From assembly GCA_903928045.1 (NCBI GenBank), contig CAIYPH010000632.1:1-9952 (forward strand): a stretch of 9,952 bases of DNA, given 5' to 3'. The first letter of the stretch is position 1. Each line of letters begins with the position of its first letter. The DNA is from an uncultured Rhodospirillales bacterium (GTDB taxonomy: Bacteria > Pseudomonadota > Alphaproteobacteria > Acetobacterales > Acetobacteraceae). Below, piece after piece: positions 6,737 to 9,952 of this stretch. The notes under the pieces are model-generated. The model saw nothing but the letters and a program-made list of their open reading frames with translations, was not told the DNA's origin and made no database searches. Made by a program: the position numbers and the translations under genes.

Positions 6737-7426
6737 CTACAGTCCCAGCGCCTTGCGCACCTCCGCCTTCGCCGCCGCGAAATTGGCGCGGAACGCGGGG
6801 TCGGCGAACATCACCGCGGCCATGGCGGTGCCGGCCCTGCGGCCGGCTTCAAGGTCGAGCGGGTAGTGCATGCCGATGATCACCCGGCTCTCGGCGTATT
6901 CCGCCGCCCGCGCCCAGATCGCCGCGCGCTGCTCGGGCACCATGGCGGCGAGGATGATCGCCTCCATGGTCACCCGCGTGGTGTGGCCGGAGGGCCAGGA
7001 ACCGCTCTTGCTGGAGGGGCCAAGCACCTTCACCTCCGTCGAGGTCATCCAGGGGCGGGCGCGCGCGAACACCTTCTTCGCGGGATCAACTGTTTCATCC
7101 TCGCTGTCACCGACCCGGGCAAAGAACACGCTGGCCACCGGGAGGTTGCCGGCGACGAACTTGCCGCCGAGCGTCGCGGTGAACATGGTGAACACATCCT
7201 CCTCGGCGTCATGCGCACCAAGGGCGATGCGCTCCGGGCTGGCCGCCCTCTGGGCCGCAATCACCGCGGCGATCTCCGCCTTTTCGATTTCGCCCCCTTT
7301 GGGCGGCGGCGGCGGCAGCATGATCGTGAGGTCGAGTTGCTTCGCCGTGAGATACGGCGGCGGGCTGGCTGCGAGCACAGGGCCAGCGGCCAGCAGGGCA
7401 AATGCGAACAGGAAATGGCGGCGCAT
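6737..7426 (-). CDS. Periplasmic class A acid phosphatase (PAP2 superfamily)
   Basis: A 229-residue protein with a Sec signal peptide (hydrophobic 5-19, likely cut near VLAA-SPP). The full vanadium-haloperoxidase/PAP2 catalytic signature is present: K-x6-R-P (K117, R124, P125), P-S-G-H (145-148, with H148 as likely proton donor) and S-R-x5-H-x3-D (S180, R181, H187 nucleophile, D191). The length, the signal peptide and the lack of transmembrane helices fit soluble non-specific class A acid phosphatases of the PhoN type rather than membrane lipid phosphatases. It should release phosphate from organic phosphomonoesters in the periplasm. CGGAG at 7435-7439 places GGAG 8 nt before ATG and supports the start. 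The gene is tail-to-tail with the secreted-protein gene, only 5 bp between stops. It lies 92 bp downstream of the monooxygenase gene on the same strand, with a hairpin between. No Pho-box was identified. Confidence 0.93.
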   Translation of the reverse strand: MRRHFLFAFALLAAGPVLAASPPPYLTAKQLDLTIMLPPPPPKGGEIEKAEIAAVIAAQRAASPERIALGAHDAEEDVFTMFTATLGGKFVAGNLPVASVFFARVGDSEDETVDPAKKVFARARPWMTSTEVKVLGPSSKSGSWPSGHTTRVTMEAIILAAMVPEQRAAIWARAAEYAESRVIIGMHYPLDLEAGRRAGTAMAAVMFADPAFRANFAAAKAEVRKALGL

Positions 7427-7469
7427 GGGAACGACTCCGAGAATTCCGGAGCATCACCAACCGCCGTGG

Positions 7470-7508
7470 CAGCGCGTTGCCAAGCGAAACTTGCGTGACA
7501 ACGCGCCG
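7470..7508 (-). terminator. Long nested hairpin between the monooxygenase and phosphatase genes
   Basis: GCGCGTTG at 7472-7479 and CAACGCGC at 7499-7506 are perfect inverted repeats. On the minus strand the stem extends by a G-U and a C-G pair to 10 bp (7470-7479 / 7499-7508). Inside lies a second inverted repeat, CTTG/CAAG, around a 5-nt loop. It starts 10 bp after the monooxygenase stop codon and about 44 bp before the phosphatase start. No U run follows, so it is either a factor-assisted terminator, an mRNA 3'-end stabiliser or an upstream leader structure of the phosphatase. Confidence 0.4.
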
Positions 7509-7518
7509 GGTTGGGTGG

Positions 7519-9180
7519 CTACTCGGCCGCCGCCGCCGTGGCTTTGGCGCCCGAGAGGTGGAAGCCCTGGTAGCCGGCCGCCGCCACTTCATCACACTTC
7601 ACGCGATAGGCGCCGACGCCGCCGATATAGGGCATGAACACCTGCGGCTTGCCCGGCACGTTGGCGCCCATGTACCAGGAGTTCGCCTGCGGGTAGAGCG
7701 TGCGGAACGCCACCTCGTTGACGTGCTCCACCCAGGCATTCTCGGCCGCCAGATCGGCCTCGATGGCGGTCTTGCCATGGGCACGCATCCAGTCGACGCA
7801 ATCGACGATCCAGTCCACATGCTGCTCGATCGAGACCATCATGTTGGAGAGCACCGAGGGGCTGCCCGGGCCGGTGATCATGAACATGTTCGGCAGGCCC
7901 TGGGTCATCAGCCCGAGATAGGTGCGCGGCCCGCCATGCCACTTGTCGCGCAGCGTGGTGCCGTCCCGCCCGGAGATATCGATCTTCAGCAGCGTGCCGG
8001 TCATCGCATCGAAGCCGGTGGCGAACACGATGTCATCCACCACGTAGGTCTCACCGCTGGTCTGCACGCCCTCGGGCGTGATGCACTGGATCGGCGTCTC
8101 GTGGATGTCGATCAGGCTGACATTCTCGCGGTTATAGGTCTCGTAGTAGTTGGTATCGACGCAGATGCGCTTGGTGCCGATGGGGTGGTTGGTCGGCAGC
8201 AGCTTCTCGGCCACCTTGGGGTCCTTGACGATCTCGCGGATCTTCTCGTGGACGAAGTCCACCGCGGTGTCGTTGCTCGCCTTGTTGAGCGCGAGATCGT
8301 TGTAGGACTGCATGAAATACGTGCCGCCGAGCTTCCAGCGCGCCTCGTAATTGGCCCGCCGCGCCGCCTCGTCATCAGCGAGCGCCGATTTGTCGTTGAG
8401 CGGCGACAGCACGCCAGAGCGCATGGTCTTCGCCTCCGCGCGGCGCCTGGCATAGTCCTGCTTCCAGGACTGCTCGTATTCCGGCGTCATCTTCCCGTTG
8501 CGCGACGGGATGGAGAAGTTCGGCGTGCGCTGGAACACGATGACCCGCCCGGCCTCCTCGGCGATCACCGGGATCGACTGGATGGCGGACGATCCGGTGC
8601 CGATCACCGCCACGGTGCGGCCGGTGAAATCGACCTTCTCATGCGGCCATTGGCCGGTATGGAAGGTGCGGCCCTTGAAGCTTTCGCGCCCCTCGATGTC
8701 CGGCATGCGGGACGAGGAAAGGCAGCCAGTGGCCATCACCACATGCCGCGCCGTCACCGTCTCGCCGGTATCGGTGCCGACCGTCCAGGTATCGGCGCCG
8801 GGATTCCAATGCGCCGAGGTCACGCGGGTGTTGAAGGTGATGTCGCGCCGCAGGTCGAACCGGTCTGCCACATGGTTCGCGTAGGCGAGGATATCCGGCT
8901 GGGCCGAGAACAGCTCCGGCCAGTGCCATTCCTGCTGCAATTCCTCGGAGAAAGCATAGGAATACTGCATGCTCTCCACGTCGCAGCGCGCGCCGGGGTA
9001 GCGGTTCCAGTACCAGGTGCCGCCGACGCCGCTGCCGGCCTCGAACACAAGCGCGGTCATGCCGAGCTTGCGCAGCCGATGCAGCAGATACATGCCGGCG
9101 AACCCGGCGCCGACCACGATTACGTCAACGTCGCTGGCACCGCGGCCCGGCTGGCCTGCACCCGACATATCCTGCGGCAT
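7519..9180 (-). CDS. Flavin-dependent Baeyer-Villiger-type monooxygenase
   Basis: A 553-residue class B flavoprotein monooxygenase, close to the usual length of cyclohexanone/phenylacetone monooxygenases. The N-terminal FAD Rossmann motif is VVGAGFAGM (G24, G26, G29). Next comes the GGTWYWNRYPGARCD block (G53-D67), a conserved Baeyer-Villiger signature. The main fingerprint F-x-G-x3-H-x3-W-P is perfect in FKGRTFHTGQWP (F168, G170, H174, W178, P179). The NADPH Rossmann motif is VIGTGSSA (192-199). R338 in GTKRICVDTNYY fits the active-site arginine that stabilises the flavin peroxide, and FATGFD (386-391) is the late ATG motif. The enzyme should use NADPH and O2 to turn ketones into esters or lactones, or to oxidise sulfur compounds, in the cytoplasm; the substrate is not predictable. 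The start at 9180 is set by GGGGAG (9188-9193). No dehydrogenase, esterase or regulator lies next to it. No convincing promoter is seen in 9181-9309. Confidence 0.95.
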   Translation of the reverse strand: MPQDMSGAGQPGRGASDVDVIVVGAGFAGMYLLHRLRKLGMTALVFEAGSGVGGTWYWNRYPGARCDVESMQYSYAFSEELQQEWHWPELFSAQPDILAYANHVADRFDLRRDITFNTRVTSAHWNPGADTWTVGTDTGETVTARHVVMATGCLSSSRMPDIEGRESFKGRTFHTGQWPHEKVDFTGRTVAVIGTGSSAIQSIPVIAEEAGRVIVFQRTPNFSIPSRNGKMTPEYEQSWKQDYARRRAEAKTMRSGVLSPLNDKSALADDEAARRANYEARWKLGGTYFMQSYNDLALNKASNDTAVDFVHEKIREIVKDPKVAEKLLPTNHPIGTKRICVDTNYYETYNRENVSLIDIHETPIQCITPEGVQTSGETYVVDDIVFATGFDAMTGTLLKIDISGRDGTTLRDKWHGGPRTYLGLMTQGLPNMFMITGPGSPSVLSNMMVSIEQHVDWIVDCVDWMRAHGKTAIEADLAAENAWVEHVNEVAFRTLYPQANSWYMGANVPGKPQVFMPYIGGVGAYRVKCDEVAAAGYQGFHLSGAKATAAAAE

Positions 9181-9187
9181 TGTTCTT

Positions 9188-9193
9188 CTCCCC
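9188..9193 (-). promoter_or_regulatory. Ribosome binding site deciding the monooxygenase start
   Basis: GGGGAG on the minus strand lies 7 nt before the ATG at 9180. The alternative in-frame ATG four codons later (9166-9168) has only AGGA at 1 nt distance, too close to serve. The upstream start is therefore preferred. Confidence 0.65.
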
Positions 9194-9309
9194 TGCGCGT
9201 GATCTCGCTACTCGCAGGCTAGTCAAACCGGCGCGACGTGGCAGGTCAACACTCCGTTGCGGCAATCGCCGCATCCCCGCCGTGCGGCAGAAGCGCAGGC
9301 TGCCTGGGG

Positions 9310-9570
9310 TCAATACCCCCGCGTCGTCTTCCAAATCCGCCAGCGCCAAGCCGCCCAGGCCACGACGCCGGCGGCCAGGGCAACCGGGATCAGCAGCAAC
9401 GCGAACCACAGCATCAGCGCCGCCATCCCGATGGCCACCGCGGCCAGCGCGACGATCACCGCCATGCGGAATATCCGGTTGGCAATCGGGGTTGGCGGCG
9501 GGTCGATGAACCTGCCATCGGCCGTCATGCGGATCTCGTCGTCGGGGACGCGTCGGATGATGAGTTTCAT
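9310..9570 (-). CDS. Small two-helix membrane protein of unknown function
   Basis: An 86-residue product starting MKLIIRRVPDDEIR. A polar N-terminal third (1-30) with basic and acidic residues and a PPPTP turn is followed by two hydrophobic helices (about 34-53 and 55-75) and a basic, Trp/Arg-rich end (WRWRIWKTTRGY). It should be a small inner-membrane protein with both ends probably cytoplasmic. The frame stays open upstream to an ATG at 9759, but that extension is Arg/Ser-rich, low-quality sequence that overlaps the next gene, so the start at 9570 is preferred. The ribosome site is weak (AGG about 12 nt upstream). The stop codon lies in a small hairpin (GGGGT 9306-9310 / ACCCC 9315-9319). 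I do not recognise the family. It lies 61 bp downstream of the partial gene at the right edge and may be cotranscribed with it. Confidence 0.65.
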   Translation of the reverse strand: MKLIIRRVPDDEIRMTADGRFIDPPPTPIANRIFRMAVIVALAAVAIGMAALMLWFALLLIPVALAAGVVAWAAWRWRIWKTTRGY

Positions 9571-9631
9571 GGTTCGCTGAGCCTGCCGCGCTGCGATCCG
9601 TCTTACAATAGTCCGCCGGATTACGCTTCCG

Positions 9632-9952
9632 TCAGGCCGCCGGCGGGGCCATGGCGAGCGCCGCGCGGCAGATACGTGCCCAGAGGTCAAACGAGACGTC
9701 GAACGCCCGCTCGCCCGGCGCGAACCGGTCGATATAGCCATGCAGCAGCCCCGGCACATGCGCGATCACCTCCCCCGCCTGATGTTCGGCAGTCGCGCGT
9801 GACACTCCCAGCAGGCGCGCTGGGCCGAGGCGCCGCAAGGTGGCGAAGAGATGGGCGATTTCACGCGGTGTGAGCGTGCCGTTGGACTTGTGGAAAACGA
9901 ACATCCGTTCGCCCGACGCGACGCAAGCCCGGAATCGCTTGAGGTGTTGGGC
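9632..9952 (-). CDS. C-terminal end of an unrecognised protein (5' end outside the window)
   Basis: The frame is open from the right edge to TGA at 9632-9634, giving 106 visible residues. An internal ATG at 9904 exists, but the residues before it (AQHLKRFRACVASGER) read as a smooth continuation, so the true start is probably outside. The visible part alternates helix and strand (RMFVFHKSN, TPREIAHLFATLRRLG, RLLGV, GLLHGYIDRFAP, FDLWARICRAALAM). This resembles, from memory, the C-terminal segment of conserved alphaproteobacterial proteins of unknown function that are sometimes annotated as papain-like DUF or glycan-related proteins. The resemblance is loose and no catalytic residues are visible, so no function is assigned. 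The spacing to the small membrane protein gene (61 bp, same strand) allows a shared transcript. Confidence 0.6.
   Translation of the reverse strand, partial: AQHLKRFRACVASGERMFVFHKSNGTLTPREIAHLFATLRRLGPARLLGVSRATAEHQAGEVIAHVPGLLHGYIDRFAPGERAFDVSFDLWARICRAALAMAPPAA

Noticed and set aside
7427..7518. Possible sigma-54 site TGGCAACGCGCTGCC upstream of the phosphatase
   Set aside because: GG and GC are 9 instead of 10 bases apart, which is not tolerated by sigma-54 promoters; the sequence is part of the hairpin instead.
7402..9222. A 606-codon open frame on the plus strand opposite the monooxygenase gene
   Set aside because: It mirrors a protein with complete monooxygenase motifs. Its product is rich in His, Arg, Gly and Asp in the pattern typical of antisense frames in GC-rich genes, and shows no domain.
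9259..9272. Small hairpin GCGGC-AATC-GCCGC downstream of the small membrane protein gene
   Set aside because: A 5-bp stem without a U run is common by chance in such GC-rich DNA.
9571..9759. N-terminal extension of the small membrane protein to an ATG at 9759
   Set aside because: The added 63 residues are Arg/Ser-rich without structure and overlap the end of the neighbouring gene in another frame. The MKLIIRR start at 9570 gives a sensible small membrane protein.

Overview
The window is high-GC DNA with tightly packed genes. Coding density, codon choice and gene content point to an alphaproteobacterium, most likely of the Acetobacteraceae/Rhodospirillales type. The best pointers are the large glycine/serine-rich calcium-binding-like protein with a type I secretion-style C-terminus and the NtrC-type two-component pair. 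The family placement is inference. No rRNA, tRNA, CRISPR array, insertion sequence or attachment site was found.

Layout. Bases 1-699 (+) are the C-terminal two thirds of a GT-B fold family 4 glycosyltransferase cut by the left edge. Convergent to it, and separated by a strong hairpin, are three minus-strand genes: a small exported protein with a duplicated domain and a His/Met-rich tail (721-1443), an NtrC-type sigma-54 activating response regulator (1580-2908), and its membrane histidine kinase (2893-4269, overlapping the regulator by 16 bp). Divergent from the kinase is a 794-residue predicted type I secreted, Calx-beta-containing repeat protein (4347-6731, +). Convergent to that is a periplasmic class A acid phosphatase of the PAP2 superfamily (6737-7426, -). 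It is followed upstream by a Baeyer-Villiger-type flavin monooxygenase (7519-9180, -), a small two-helix membrane protein (9310-9570, -) and the C-terminus of an unidentified gene running off the right edge (9632-9952, -).

How the parts may work together. The most informative region is 721-4269. The response regulator has an intact GAFTGA loop, so it should act on sigma-54 RNA polymerase. In the only sizeable intergenic gap downstream of it sits a near-consensus -24/-12 promoter (TGGCACG-N4-ATGCA on the minus strand, 1493-1508), pointing straight at the exported His/Met-rich protein. An AT-rich block with repeated half-sites lies just upstream of that promoter and could bind the regulator. 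The arrangement of sensor kinase, sigma-54 activator and sigma-54-driven periplasmic metal-binding-like protein parallels enterobacterial ZraS/ZraR/ZraP, but the effector is a different, duplicated beta-rich protein. This makes it a candidate undescribed envelope or metal stress module. The remaining genes look like separate transcription units.
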